Shown one piece after another: positions 1 to 8,011 of a stretch of DNA of 64,000 bases. Below the pieces are notes generated by a model, which worked only from the letters and a program-made list of their open reading frames with translations, was not told where the DNA came from and searched no databases. Numbering within the stretch: the first letter of the stretch is position 1; each line of letters begins with the position of its first letter. The position numbers and the translations under genes were made by a program. Source of the DNA: Frigoribacterium sp. CFBP 13712 (GTDB lineage: Bacteria; Actinomycetota; Actinomycetes; Actinomycetales; Microbacteriaceae); the NCBI RefSeq assembly GCF_014842255.1, contig NZ_JACYVH010000003.1:329223-393222 (forward strand), in the 5' to 3' direction.

Positions 1-23
1 GCCGCGTCTGGTTGGCTCCGGGC

Positions 24-1055
24 ATGAAGTCGATCGTGTACACCGAGACCGGACCCGCCACCACCGTGCTGCAGCTCGTCGACCGCGAGGTGCCCGAACC
101 CGCCGCCGGCGAGGTGCGCGTGCGCGTCGTGTGGTCGGGCGTCAACCCCACCGACTGGAAGTCCCGAGCCGGCGGCGAGCCGGGCGAGAGCCTGCCGTTC
201 GACGAGGTCACCCCGAACCAGGACGGCTCGGGCATCGTCGACGCCGTCGGCGACGGCGTGACCGGACTCTCGGTCGGCGACCGGGTCTGGACGTACCTCT
301 CCGCCTACCAACGCCCGACCGGCACGGCGCAGGAGTTCACCGTGCTGCCCGCACGACTCGTCGTCCCGCTGCCCGCGGGCATCGGACTCGACGTCGGTGC
401 CGCGTTGGGCGTCCCCGCGATGACCGCCCACCGCGCGCTCACCGTCTGGGAGGACGGCCCGAGCCGCCTGACCCCCGGCAGCCTCGACGGCGCGACCGTT
501 CTCGTCGCCGGAGGCGCGGGTGCCGTCGGTCACGCCGCCATCCAGCTCGCCCGCTGGGCCGGTGCAACGGTCATCACGACCATCAGCTCGGACGCCAAGG
601 CGGCGCTGGCCACCGCCGCCGGCGCGCACCACGTCGTGAACTACCGCACCGGCGACGCCGCCGCCGAGATCCGCGCCATCGCACCCGACGGGGTCGACGT
701 CGTCGTCGAGGTCGCCATGTCACAGAACGCCGACCTGCTCGCCGACGTCGTCGCCCACCGCGCCTCCGTCGCCATCTACGCCGACAACGGCGGCGACACG
801 ACGACGATCCCGATCCGCGCGAACATGATCACCAACACTCGGTACCAGTTCGTGTTGCTGTACACGGTCGGCGCGGCGGCGCTCGACGCCGCCGCGGAGG
901 ACGTCACGGCGGCCCTCCGCGACGGGGTCCTGCCGATCGGCGAGGCCGCGGGCCTGCCGGTGCACACGTTCCCGCTCGCCGAGACCGCGGCCGCGCACGA
1001 GGCGGTCGAGGGCGACATCGTCGGCAAGGTGCTGATCGAGGTGTCGGCCGAGTAG
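24..1055 (+). CDS. NADPH:quinone reductase / zinc-independent MDR oxidoreductase
   Basis: A 343-residue member of the medium-chain dehydrogenase/reductase superfamily, quinone oxidoreductase branch. It probably uses NADPH to reduce quinones or enones in the cytoplasm. The N-terminal GroES-like half carries the family's 'GVNPTDWKSRAG' stretch. The Rossmann half has the nucleotide-binding 'VLVAGGAGAVGHAAIQLA' near residue 160. The structural-zinc cysteine cluster of alcohol dehydrogenases is absent, as expected for this branch. I chose the ATG at 24; an in-frame TTG at 12 is also possible. The upstream region is cut by the window edge, so the promoter cannot be judged. One copy of the GGAGGCGC core lies inside the dinucleotide-binding loop (about 509-518). 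The physiological substrate is unknown. Confidence 0.85.
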   Translation: MKSIVYTETGPATTVLQLVDREVPEPAAGEVRVRVVWSGVNPTDWKSRAGGEPGESLPFDEVTPNQDGSGIVDAVGDGVTGLSVGDRVWTYLSAYQRPTGTAQEFTVLPARLVVPLPAGIGLDVGAALGVPAMTAHRALTVWEDGPSRLTPGSLDGATVLVAGGAGAVGHAAIQLARWAGATVITTISSDAKAALATAAGAHHVVNYRTGDAAAEIRAIAPDGVDVVVEVAMSQNADLLADVVAHRASVAIYADNGGDTTTIPIRANMITNTRYQFVLLYTVGAAALDAAAEDVTAALRDGVLPIGEAAGLPVHTFPLAETAAAHEAVEGDIVGKVLIEVSAE

Positions 1056-1077
1056 CCGTCGGCCGCGCTGCCCCGCG

Positions 1078-1135
1078 AACCCCGTTCGCGAAGATGAACC
1101 ACCGTATATCGCGGTTCATCTTCGCGAACGGGGTT
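1078..1135. repeat. Palindrome family B, copy 1 (23-bp perfect stem)
   Basis: Perfect 23-bp inverted repeat (arms 1078-1100 and 1113-1135) with a 12-base loop, in the gap between two genes on the same strand. The arm contains GTTCGCGAAGATGAACC. A near-identical palindrome lies at 32087-32150. It could act as a hairpin terminator or a REP-like element; there is no T-tract. Confidence 0.85.
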
Positions 1136-1198
1136 CATCGCTGCCTGGGCGGGCGGGCGGCGGGCGGGCGGCGGGGCGGGCCTGGCTAGGCTCGGAGG

Positions 1199-2362
1199 GT
1201 GAGCGACCCCGCCAGCCGACCCGTTCCTCCCACCCCCGTCAGCGCCGTACAGGCGCAGGCGCTCGACCGTGGCGAGCAGCCCCCGGTCGAGGAGGTGCGG
1301 CACGGAGTCTGGTCGATCGCCTTCCCGTTCGGCGACGGCGACTTCTCGCTCGGCTACCTGATCGAGGGCTCCGACGGCGCGCTCACCCTCATCGACCCCG
1401 GGTGGGCCGACGACGCGAACCTCGACCGGCTCGAGGCCGCACTCGGCGAGATCGACCACTCGATGGCGGACATCGCCCTCGTGGCCGTCACCCATCTGCA
1501 CGCCGACCACCTGGGTGGTGCCGATGCCGTGCGCCGCGCCTCCGGAGCCCGCCTCGCCCTGCACTCCACCGAGCAGCTCGCGCTCGACGAGCGCACCGCC
1601 GACGCCGCCGCAGCCGACGCAGACATCGCCCGCTGGGGCGCACCGGCCGACGACGAGGAGGCGCTGGTCGCGTCGTGGGGATCGGGTCGCCACCTCCCCC
1701 GCGTCACCGCCGACCTGCTGCTCGCCGACGGCGACGAGCTGCCGATCGCCGGGCGACGACTGCGCGCCGTCCACACCCCCGGTCACACCGCCGGACACCT
1801 CTGCTTCGTCGAACCCGAGCAGCGGCTGATCTTCACCGGCGACCACGTGCTGCCGCGCATCAACCCGGGCATCGGGCTCGGCGGTCGAGCGGACGGCAAC
1901 CCCCTCGACGACTACCTCGCGTCGCTCGGTCGGGTCATCGCCCTCGACGTCCCGGGGGCGGACGCCCTCGAGGTCTGCCCGGGGCACGAGTTCCGGTTCG
2001 TCGGTCTCTCCGACCGGGCGCAGGCCCTCGTCGATCACCGTGCCGCCCGCAGCGCCGACGCCGCAGCCGCGCTCGACGCTCTCGCGGGGGCGCGCGAGAG
2101 CCCGACTGACGCCGACACGACGGTCGCCAGCGCGACCGATGCCCGTACGACGCACGGCGGTACGACCGACCCCAGCGCGACCGATGCCGGCACGACCGAC
2201 GCGTCTCTCGACCGTCCGACGGTCTGGCAGGTCGCCGAACGCATGTCGTGGACCGGCGGCATCGCCTCGCTGCACGGCTACCGGCTCGGCTCGGCGCTCG
2301 CCCAGACCGAGTGGCACGTGCAGGCGCTCGGCCGACTCGGCGAACTCCGACCGTCCTCCTAG
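1199..2362 (+). CDS. MBL-fold metallo-hydrolase
   Basis: A 387-residue metallo-beta-lactamase-fold hydrolase. The metal ligands are visible in order: 'THLHADHLGG' near residue 98, 'HTPGHTAGH' near 198, 'FTGDHVL' near 218 and 'CPGHEF' near 265. This is the glyoxalase II-like subgroup; the substrate is not deducible. A low-complexity Thr/Asp/Ala-rich insert (about residues 300-335, imperfect 15-bp DNA repeats) separates the catalytic domain from a C-terminal helical segment typical of the subgroup. The GTG start lies exactly 6 bases after a TAGGCT -10 box (1187-1192). The message is therefore probably leaderless, and the GGAGG between them is too close to act as a ribosome-binding site. Confidence 0.85.
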   Translation: MSDPASRPVPPTPVSAVQAQALDRGEQPPVEEVRHGVWSIAFPFGDGDFSLGYLIEGSDGALTLIDPGWADDANLDRLEAALGEIDHSMADIALVAVTHLHADHLGGADAVRRASGARLALHSTEQLALDERTADAAAADADIARWGAPADDEEALVASWGSGRHLPRVTADLLLADGDELPIAGRRLRAVHTPGHTAGHLCFVEPEQRLIFTGDHVLPRINPGIGLGGRADGNPLDDYLASLGRVIALDVPGADALEVCPGHEFRFVGLSDRAQALVDHRAARSADAAAALDALAGARESPTDADTTVASATDARTTHGGTTDPSATDAGTTDASLDRPTVWQVAERMSWTGGIASLHGYRLGSALAQTEWHVQALGRLGELRPSS

Positions 2363-2477
2363 GCGACGGGCCTACCGTCGGGGCCGGCCCCGTGGCAGCG
2401 CGATCTCGCACCCGAGACGACCCGCGCCCGAGACGCCACCGAACCGACACACCGCCGACACTCCGGAGATGCACGAC

Positions 2478-3356
2478 ATGACCAGCCCCGCCTCCTCCCG
2501 CCCACGCACCGCTCTCGTCCTCGGCGGCGGCGGCATCACCGGAATCGCCTGGGAGCTCGGCGTGCTGTCGCGCCTCCTCGAGGCCGGTGTCGCCCTCGAC
2601 GACGCCGATCTGGTGGTCGGCACGTCGGCCGGCTCGGTCGTCGGCACGATGGTGCGGCTCGGACGCGTGGACGAGGGTCTGCGCGAGCAGTACGAGGCGG
2701 TCACGGAGCTGCCGACCGGCTCGATCGACCCCGAGGCGTTCCAGCAGACGCTCGGTCAGGCGCTGATGGGCGCGACGGACCAGCAGGAGGCGCGGGCCCG
2801 CATCGGCGCGCTCGCCCGGCAGACACCGGTCACCGGCGACGAGCCCGCCCTGCTCACGACGATGCGCGCGCGATTCGGCGACGTCGGCTGGCCGACCGGC
2901 GCGTTCACGGTCTGCACCGTGGACGCGACCGACGGCGCCTTCCGCCCCCTCGACGCCGACTCGGGCGTCGACCTCCACCGCGCCGTCGCCGCCAGCTGCG
3001 CGGTGCCCGTCGTCTGGCCCACCGTCGAGATCGACGGGCACCCCACCATGGACGGCGGGGTCCGCTCGGGCACGAACGCCGACCTGGGCGACGAGTACGA
3101 CCGGGTGCTGGTGCTCTCGTGCGGCCCCGAGCTCGACGTCTCGCCGCTCGGGCCGACGCTGCCCCAGGTCGTCGCGGCCCGCCGTGCTGCCGGGCGCGAG
3201 GTGCTCGTGATCCAGGCGGACGCCGAGGCTCTCGCGGCCTTCGGCGGCGACGTGCTGTCGACCGCCACCCGCCGCCCCGCCGCCGATGCCGGACGCCGCC
3301 AGGCGGAGGCGCTGCTCGACGACGTCCGCACGTTCTGGACCGGCGCGACCGCCTGA
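2478..3356 (+). CDS. Patatin-like phospholipase family protein
   Basis: A 292-residue patatin-fold lipid acyl hydrolase. The oxyanion-hole motif GGGGITG is at residues 16-22, the nucleophile elbow GTSAG puts Ser50 in place, and the catalytic Asp lies in 'MDGG' at Asp192, completing the Ser-Asp dyad. There is no signal peptide, so it should be cytosolic or peripheral on the membrane. The start at 2478 has GGAG nine bases upstream. The alternative ATG at 2469 directly abuts that GGAG and is less likely. It follows the MBL gene by 115 bp on the same strand and may be read from the same message. The natural substrate is unknown. Confidence 0.85.
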   Translation: MTSPASSRPRTALVLGGGGITGIAWELGVLSRLLEAGVALDDADLVVGTSAGSVVGTMVRLGRVDEGLREQYEAVTELPTGSIDPEAFQQTLGQALMGATDQQEARARIGALARQTPVTGDEPALLTTMRARFGDVGWPTGAFTVCTVDATDGAFRPLDADSGVDLHRAVAASCAVPVVWPTVEIDGHPTMDGGVRSGTNADLGDEYDRVLVLSCGPELDVSPLGPTLPQVVAARRAAGREVLVIQADAEALAAFGGDVLSTATRRPAADAGRRQAEALLDDVRTFWTGATA

Positions 3357-3471
3357 TCCGCCGGCCGGGCGGGTCCGGCGCAGACGGGCGCGTCCGGGCG
3401 ACCGTCCTGGCCGGACTCGCCCGCATCGTCCGGCGCACCGGGCGCGCGGGCCGCGCGCACCCGCGGGCCGG

Positions 3472-3477
3472 TACCCT
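3472..3477 (+). promoter_or_regulatory. -10 box of leaderless glycosyltransferase promoter
   Basis: TACCCT followed by six bases and the GTG start at 3484. This spacing places the transcription start at or next to the start codon. Confidence 0.6.
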
Positions 3478-3483
3478 CGGGAA

Positions 3484-4773
3484 GTGACCACCGCCTCCTC
3501 CCCGCTCCGCATCGCGCTCGTGTCGCTGCACACCTCCCCCGGCGCCGAGCCGGGCTCGGGCGACGTCGGCGGCATGAACGTCGTGGTGCGCAACCAGGCC
3601 GAGGCCCTCGGCGCCGCCGGCCACCGGGTCGACATCGTCACTCGACGCTCGTCGCCCGACGAGCCGCCCCGCGTCGACCTGTCGCCGGGCGTCACGCTCC
3701 ACTTCGTCGCGGCGGGCCCCGCCGAGCCCGTCACGAAGGGCCGCAACGAGCTCTTCGTCGACGAGTTCCGCGACCGTCTCGCCGAGCTCGGCCCATGGGA
3801 CGTCGTGCACTCCCACCACTGGTTCTCGGGCATGGCCGCCCTGCCCGTCGCCCGAGCGCTCGGCGTGCCCCACGTGCAGAGCTTCCACTCGATCGCGGCC
3901 GCCGACTCGACCCCCCTCTCGCACGGGGAGCGCGCGGAGTCCCCCGGCCGCCTCGCCGGCGAGGCCCACCTGGCCCGAGAGTCCGACGCCGTCGTCGCCA
4001 TCAGCCGCGCCGAGGCCGAGACCGTGCTGACCCGTCTCGGCGGCAGCCCCGATCGCGTCGCCGTCGTGCTGCCCGGCGTCGACAGCGAGCTGTTCCACCC
4101 GCTCGACGGCACGGTGTCGGACGAGACGGCTCACGAAGACACCGCATCAGAGGGCACCGAGGAGGCGCGGGTCGTCGACCCCGCACGCCCCTACGTCGTC
4201 GTCGCCGGGCGCCTCGAGCCGCTCAAGGCCCCCGACCTCGCCATCCGCGCGGTCGCCGCCGTGCCCGCGGAGGTGCGCCCCGACCTGGTGATCGCCGGCG
4301 GCGCGTCGACGGAGTTCGCCGGCTACGAGGACGACCTCCTGGCCCTCGTCGACGAGCTCGACGTCACCGTGCGCTTCGTCGGCCCCCGCACGCGCACCGG
4401 TCTCGCGACGCTCCTGCGCGGAGCCCGCGCAGTGCTCGTGCCGTCGCACTCCGAGACCTACGGCCTGATCGCCCTCGAGGCGGCCGCCAGCGGGGTGCCC
4501 GTGATCGCCGCCTCCTCGGGCGGACTCCGCGAGAGCGTCGTCGACGGCGTCACCGGCGTCGTGCTCGACTCGCGCGATCCCGACGTCTGGGCGGCCGCCA
4601 TCACCCGCGTCGTCCGCGACGTCGAGTGGGCCGGGCGACTGTCGCGCGCCTCCCGGGCCAGGGCGCTCGACCACCCGTGGGCGTGGTCGGCCGCCGAGCT
4701 GGCCGACGTGTACTGCCGCGTCGCGGGCAGCGACGACTGCTCCGAGCTCGCGTCAGCCGGCGTCCGCCGCTGA
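3484..4773 (+). CDS. GT4-family glycosyltransferase (MshA-like)
   Basis: A 429-residue GT-B retaining glycosyltransferase. The N-terminal domain opens with 'ALVSLHTSPGAEPGSGDVGG', close to the MshA/sucrose-phosphate-synthase type loop. The C-terminal domain has 'VVAGRLEPLKAPD' and the E-x7-E nucleotide-sugar signature in 'SHSETYGLIALEAAASG'. MshA makes the mycothiol precursor from UDP-GlcNAc and inositol phosphate, but specificity for that acceptor is only inferred, so no symbol is given. Between the two domains sits a non-conserved acidic linker (about residues 203-228) whose end is encoded by a full copy of the dispersed 17-mer (4157-4173, read EEARV). It is probably transcribed alone from a leaderless promoter. 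Confidence 0.8.
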   Translation: MTTASSPLRIALVSLHTSPGAEPGSGDVGGMNVVVRNQAEALGAAGHRVDIVTRRSSPDEPPRVDLSPGVTLHFVAAGPAEPVTKGRNELFVDEFRDRLAELGPWDVVHSHHWFSGMAALPVARALGVPHVQSFHSIAAADSTPLSHGERAESPGRLAGEAHLARESDAVVAISRAEAETVLTRLGGSPDRVAVVLPGVDSELFHPLDGTVSDETAHEDTASEGTEEARVVDPARPYVVVAGRLEPLKAPDLAIRAVAAVPAEVRPDLVIAGGASTEFAGYEDDLLALVDELDVTVRFVGPRTRTGLATLLRGARAVLVPSHSETYGLIALEAAASGVPVIAASSGGLRESVVDGVTGVVLDSRDPDVWAAAITRVVRDVEWAGRLSRASRARALDHPWAWSAAELADVYCRVAGSDDCSELASAGVRR

Positions 4774-4879
4774 CCGTTCGGCGACGGGTCACCGACGCAC
4801 GGCCTCCGGGGACCGGTCGGCAGGGTCGGCCGACGCCCCCGGCTCGGACGCCCCGAGCTCCGATGTCAGGGGCCCGGCC

Positions 4880-4885
4880 TATGCT
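4880..4885 (+). promoter_or_regulatory. -10 box upstream of UPF0303 gene
   Basis: TATGCT about 40 bases before the ATG at 4925. The resulting 5' leader carries a good GGAGG at 4915-4919. The gap from the previous stop has no other promoter-like sequence that I can see. Confidence 0.5.
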
Positions 4886-4924
4886 CGGATGCGACCAGAC
4901 GACCCGCATCGACCGGAGGCCCTC

Positions 4925-5404
4925 ATGACCGACGACACCCTGCTGACCGAGCTCGCCGAGCAGGAGGAGCGCCTGGTCTTCCGCCGCTTCACCACCGACA
5001 CCGCTCTCGATCTCGGCGCGTTCCTGCTCGCCGAGGCGCGTCGCCGCGGTCTCGCCGTCACCATCACGGTGCGCAAGGGCCGCCAGCGGGTCTTCCACGC
5101 CGCGCTGCCCGGCACGTCGCTCGACAACGACGAGTGGCTCGACCGCAAGGCCCGCGTGGTCGAGCGCTACGGGCAGAGCTCGTACCGGGTCGGCGAGTCG
5201 TTCCGCGTCGCCGGGTCCACCTTCGACGAGAAGTCCCGTCTCGACACCGACCTCTACGCCGCCCACGGCGGTCTGTTCCCGGTGACGGTGGTCGGGGTGG
5301 GCGTCGTCGGGTCCGTCGGGGTGTCGGGGCTGCCGCAGGCCGACGACCACGCCCTCGTCGTCGAGGTGCTCGACGACTTCCTGGCGCACGGCTACGACTC
5401 CTGA
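4925..5404 (+). CDS. UPF0303 / heme-degrading domain-like protein
   Basis: A 159-residue protein of the UPF0303 family (GlcG/HbpS-like fold), recognised from 'AVTITVRKGRQRVFHAALPGTS', the 'DEWLDRKARVV' helix, and the conserved 'HGGLFPVTV' followed by a Gly/Val-rich strand and the 'GLPQADDH' motif near the C-terminus. HbpS relatives bind heme or cobalamin; no activity is established for this family. The ATG at 4925 is set by GGAGG five bases upstream; the longer reading from 4889 would bypass that site. The next gene starts seven bases after its stop, so the two are likely co-transcribed. Confidence 0.75.
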   Translation: MTDDTLLTELAEQEERLVFRRFTTDTALDLGAFLLAEARRRGLAVTITVRKGRQRVFHAALPGTSLDNDEWLDRKARVVERYGQSSYRVGESFRVAGSTFDEKSRLDTDLYAAHGGLFPVTVVGVGVVGSVGVSGLPQADDHALVVEVLDDFLAHGYDS

Positions 5405-5411
5405 GCCGATC

Positions 5412-5939
5412 GTGCCCGCACCGATGGCGCCCGCACCGAGCGAGGCCGACGAGCAGGCGGCCGCGCAGCTCCGCACGCTGCTCGCCGACACGGCCCGCGA
5501 CCTCGCCGCGCGTGACGCCCGCACCGAGGCGCTCGCCCGCTACCGGCCGTCGCGCCGGATCGTCGTCGTGAAGACCGCCGACTCGCTCGAGCCCGTCGGC
5601 CGGGCCTGGCGCCTCGGCGTGCTGCTGCTCGAGACCGACGGCCGTGTGCACGAGACGGGTCGCATCACCCGGGCCCTCGAACCGACCCGATCGCAGAACC
5701 TCTCGCCGTCCGTCGAGAGGCGCAAGGCCGAACGGCGGGCTGCGGCCCGGGGTCACTTCGCCGAGGGCGAGGTCGTCGATTACGCCTATCTGCCCGTCGA
5801 CCTCTCGACCGAGGCCCTCGTCGCCGGCGACCAGCGCCTCCTCGTCTCCGACGGCCGGGCACTGGTGCGCTGGGGCGCCGGGCCCGGCGAGGTGCGCGAC
5901 GCGGCGGCGTACCTGGCCGACCGAGGCGACCTGCTCTAG
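5412..5939 (+). CDS. Conserved protein of unknown function
   Basis: A 175-residue soluble protein I cannot assign. The N-terminal third is helical and Ala-rich. The core includes 'RIVVVKTADSLEPVGRAWRLGVLLLETDGRVHETGRITRALEP' in separate strands, followed by a basic helix 'ERRKAERRAAARG' and 'HFAEGEVVDYAYLPVDL'. Similar actinobacterial proteins have been labelled glutaminase, but no glutaminase active-site motif is visible, so I do not use that name. The start is GTG 5412 or ATG 5424; neither has a clear ribosome-binding site, which suggests reinitiation after the UPF0303 stop. Its last codons begin a micro-repeat that continues downstream. Confidence 0.6.
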   Translation: MPAPMAPAPSEADEQAAAQLRTLLADTARDLAARDARTEALARYRPSRRIVVVKTADSLEPVGRAWRLGVLLLETDGRVHETGRITRALEPTRSQNLSPSVERRKAERRAAARGHFAEGEVVDYAYLPVDLSTEALVAGDQRLLVSDGRALVRWGAGPGEVRDAAAYLADRGDLL

Positions 5940-6010
5940 GCGATCCGCTCCGGGCCATCCGCGCTAGGGGATCTGCTCTAGGCGATCCGCTCTAGGCGTT
6001 CCGCTCCAGG
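5928..6010. repeat. Short tandem repeats spanning a stop codon
   Basis: About four imperfect copies of GCTCTAGGCGATCC-like units. The first copy includes the TAG stop of the preceding gene (5937-5939). The others follow in the intergenic DNA, consistent with local slippage duplication of a gene's 3' end. Confidence 0.6.
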
Positions 6011-6082
6011 GGGGCGGGCGTCGTCGGTGAGGCACGCCGCGCCTCCTCGGCTCGCGCCCAGTGAGGCTCCGAGACCAGGCGA

Positions 6083-6088
6083 TATCCT
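6083..6088 (+). promoter_or_regulatory. -10 box upstream of secreted lysozyme-like gene
   Basis: TATCCT about 60 bases upstream of the GTG at 6149. It lies just after a copy of the dispersed motif at 6038-6050. Confidence 0.45.
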
Positions 6089-6148
6089 CGGACTCCGTCA
6101 GACGCCTCCGAGTCGTCTGCTCCATCCGCCCGACCGAGAGGCCCACCT

Positions 6149-6745
6149 GTGCGCCGAGTGCTGATCGCCGCGTCGATCGTCTTCTGCGCCGCGGTGCTGG
6201 CTCTCGTCGTCGCGCTCGTGATGGTCGTGTCGTCGTTGGCGGCGCCGCGCGATCAGGTGGCGCGGCCCGTGACTCCGCCGGTGACCTGCCCCGCGGTCGA
6301 CCCGGTCATGGTGGGCGACATCGAGGTGCCTGCCGGTCCGGTCGCCGGCTACTGCCAGGACCGCCTGATCAACGCGGCGTGGATCATGCAGGCCGCCCGG
6401 GCGCAGGGCATCGGCGAGCACACCCAGGCGATCGGCGTGATGACGGCGATGGGCGAGTCCAGCCTGCGCAACATCGACCACGGCGACGCGGTCGGCCCCG
6501 ACAGTCGCGGGCTCTTCCAGCAACGCGACAACGGCGCCTGGGGAACCTATGCCGAGCGGATGGATCCGTACTCGGCGGCCACCCGGTTCTTCTCGAAGCT
6601 CGTGGCGATCCCCGGCTGGAAGGAGCTGTCGCCGACCGAGGCGGCGCACGCCGTCCAGATCAACGACGACCCCGACCACTACGCGCGGTGGTTCCCCGAG
6701 GCCGAGCAGGTGGTCGCGGCGCTGTCGGGTTCGACGTCGCCCTGA
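6149..6745 (+). CDS. Membrane-anchored lysozyme-like protein
   Basis: A 198-residue exported protein. Residues 4-31 form one hydrophobic segment ('VLIAASIVFCAAVLALVVALVMVV'-type; a signal anchor or uncleaved signal), followed by a Pro-rich linker. The C-terminal 120 residues resemble the lysozyme-fold modules of actinobacterial cell-wall proteins. 'AIGVMTAMGESSLRNIDHGD' carries the likely catalytic Glu, with 'GLFQQRDNGAWGT' and 'RMDPYSAATRFF' following in family order. It probably cleaves or binds peptidoglycan outside the membrane. Two cysteines ('VTCPAVD', 'GYCQDRL') could form a disulfide. It is monocistronic, with its 3' end facing DUF427 across a large nested palindrome. Confidence 0.7.
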   Translation: MRRVLIAASIVFCAAVLALVVALVMVVSSLAAPRDQVARPVTPPVTCPAVDPVMVGDIEVPAGPVAGYCQDRLINAAWIMQAARAQGIGEHTQAIGVMTAMGESSLRNIDHGDAVGPDSRGLFQQRDNGAWGTYAERMDPYSAATRFFSKLVAIPGWKELSPTEAAHAVQINDDPDHYARWFPEAEQVVAALSGSTSP

Positions 6746-6773
6746 CCCGGGGGCCGCGCGTCGTTCGCAGACC

Positions 6774-6888
6774 GACCCGCGCCTCCTCGGTGTTCGCGTC
6801 GATGGTCAGAAGATGCCGTTCATCCGAGCCCGAACGGCATCTTCTGACCACTCGAGGCCGCCAGCACGGAACCGAGGAGGCGCGGGTC
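6774..6888. repeat. Composite nested inverted repeat (motif-flanked palindrome)
   Basis: The outer arms are 17-bp perfect inverted copies of the dispersed motif (6774-6790, GACCCGCGCCTCCTCGG; 6872-6888, its complement). Inside is a 19-bp perfect stem (6803-6821 / 6832-6850) with a 10-base loop; its arm reads TGGTCAGAAGATGCCGTTC. The element fills the gap between convergent genes, and its right arm overlaps the DUF427 stop codon. It could serve as a bidirectional terminator, but its architecture looks like a tiny element with terminal inverted repeats. Confidence 0.85.
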
Positions 6889-7396
6889 ACCAGCCGAGCG
6901 TGCCGGGCGGTCCCTTGAACGGGCCGACGATCGCATCGGTGATCCAGCCGCCGTAGAAGTCGCCCTCCTGCGCCCGCACGGTCTCACCGTCCATCTCGAT
7001 CGACTCGACGCGACCCGGGTAGAGCGCGACATGGTCGACGAGCTGCTCGTACCCCGCCCACGGGGACGGATAGAACCAGCCGGCTCCACTCGACCGGTCG
7101 GCCCCGCCCCGCAGATCGACGTAGCCGGCGCTGCCCTTGAACTCGCACATGCTCGATCCGTCGCCCCGGGTCAGGGCGCCCTCGACGAACGCGCTCCGCG
7201 GCAGGTAGTAGACCGGCGGGTGGCTGGTCTCGAGCACGCGGAACGAGCGGGTCGTGTCGGCCACCACCTGCCCGCCGAGTCGCACGACGATGCGCTCGGT
7301 GCGCGCCTCGACGCGAGGGGGTCGGGGATAGTCCCAGACGGACTCCTGACCGGGGCCGGGGATGTCGCGGTCGGGTCGGCGGACGCTGCGTCTCAT
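6887..7396 (-). CDS. DUF427 domain-containing protein
   Basis: A 169-residue DUF427 protein, recognised from 'ERIVVRLGGQVVADTTRSFRVLETSHPPVYYLPR' (split over strands), 'CEFKGSAGYVDL', 'WFYPSPWAGYEQLVDHVALYPGRVE' and the terminal 'GDFYGGWITDAIVGPFKG'. The fold is a small beta-tent barrel found widely in bacteria and fungi with no assigned reaction. The ATG at 7396 begins MRRSVRR, just upstream of the conserved domain. No neighbour suggests a pathway; the next gene on the same strand ends 45 bp upstream. The stop codon lies in the right arm of the nested palindrome. Confidence 0.8.
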   Translation of the reverse strand: MRRSVRRPDRDIPGPGQESVWDYPRPPRVEARTERIVVRLGGQVVADTTRSFRVLETSHPPVYYLPRSAFVEGALTRGDGSSMCEFKGSAGYVDLRGGADRSSGAGWFYPSPWAGYEQLVDHVALYPGRVESIEMDGETVRAQEGDFYGGWITDAIVGPFKGPPGTLGW

Positions 7397-7440
7397 CCCG
7401 CCATCGTGCACCCCGGGCCGACGAGTCGTCGGGGCGATAC

Positions 7441-7953
7441 TCAGGCCCGGACGACCGCGGGTGCCGAACGGAGCGTCGACGACAGGCCGTCGAGGGCCGC
7501 GACGCCGCCCGTGGCCCCGCGAGCGGACGCGACGAGCAGCTCGAGCGCGGCCCGGGCGGTCGTCGGTGACACGTCGACGTGCTGACCGACGCTGAGCGCG
7601 AGGTCCTCGAGATCGGCGGCGAGGGAGGCGAGTCGCGAGGCCGGGACGTGGCCGCCCTCGAGGGGACCACCCGCCGGACCGCCGACGGCGTGCTGCTCGA
7701 GGCGCTCGACCAGCAGTCGCGCCTCGCGGGCCGTGGACTCCGCGGTCGGACGCAGCGCCGACGGCACGGAAGGACCCCGGCCCAGGTCGAGCGCGCTCAG
7801 ACGCAGCCCCCGCACCAGCTCCGTCGCGACGTCGCGCACCCGGAGCCCGTCGTGCACGGACGGCAGCGCCCAGGCCGCCGCCAGCTCGGGTCGCTCGAGC
7901 AGCCGGACGGCCACGGAGGCGCAGGCCAGGAAGGCCGATCGGGTCTCGGTCAC
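7441..7953 (-). CDS. MDMPI/DinB-like N-terminal domain protein
   Basis: A 170-residue, largely helical protein resembling the N-terminal four-helix domain of mycothiol-dependent maleylpyruvate isomerase proteins: 'SAFLACASVAVRLLERPELAAAW', then 'LPSVHDGLRVRDVATELVRG' and a later long helix pair. In active relatives the equivalent of 'VATELVRG' contains a metal-ligand histidine ('LAGHL'). Here that histidine is not seen, so catalysis is doubtful. I placed the GTG start at 7953 because GAGG lies nine bases upstream; an ATG at 7962 abuts that GAGG. It is divergent from the flavin oxidoreductase fusion gene and shares a regulatory region with it. Confidence 0.5.
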   Translation of the reverse strand: MTETRSAFLACASVAVRLLERPELAAAWALPSVHDGLRVRDVATELVRGLRLSALDLGRGPSVPSALRPTAESTAREARLLVERLEQHAVGGPAGGPLEGGHVPASRLASLAADLEDLALSVGQHVDVSPTTARAALELLVASARGATGGVAALDGLSSTLRSAPAVVRA

Positions 7954-8011
7954 GGGAACCATCCTCGCATCGCCGCCGAGACGGGGACGACCGGCGGGCG
8001 CGGACGACCTT

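Noticed and set aside
5412-5939. Glutaminase
   Set aside because: Neither the serine beta-lactamase-like nor the amidotransferase glutaminase motifs are visible; the label would only be copied from similar database names.
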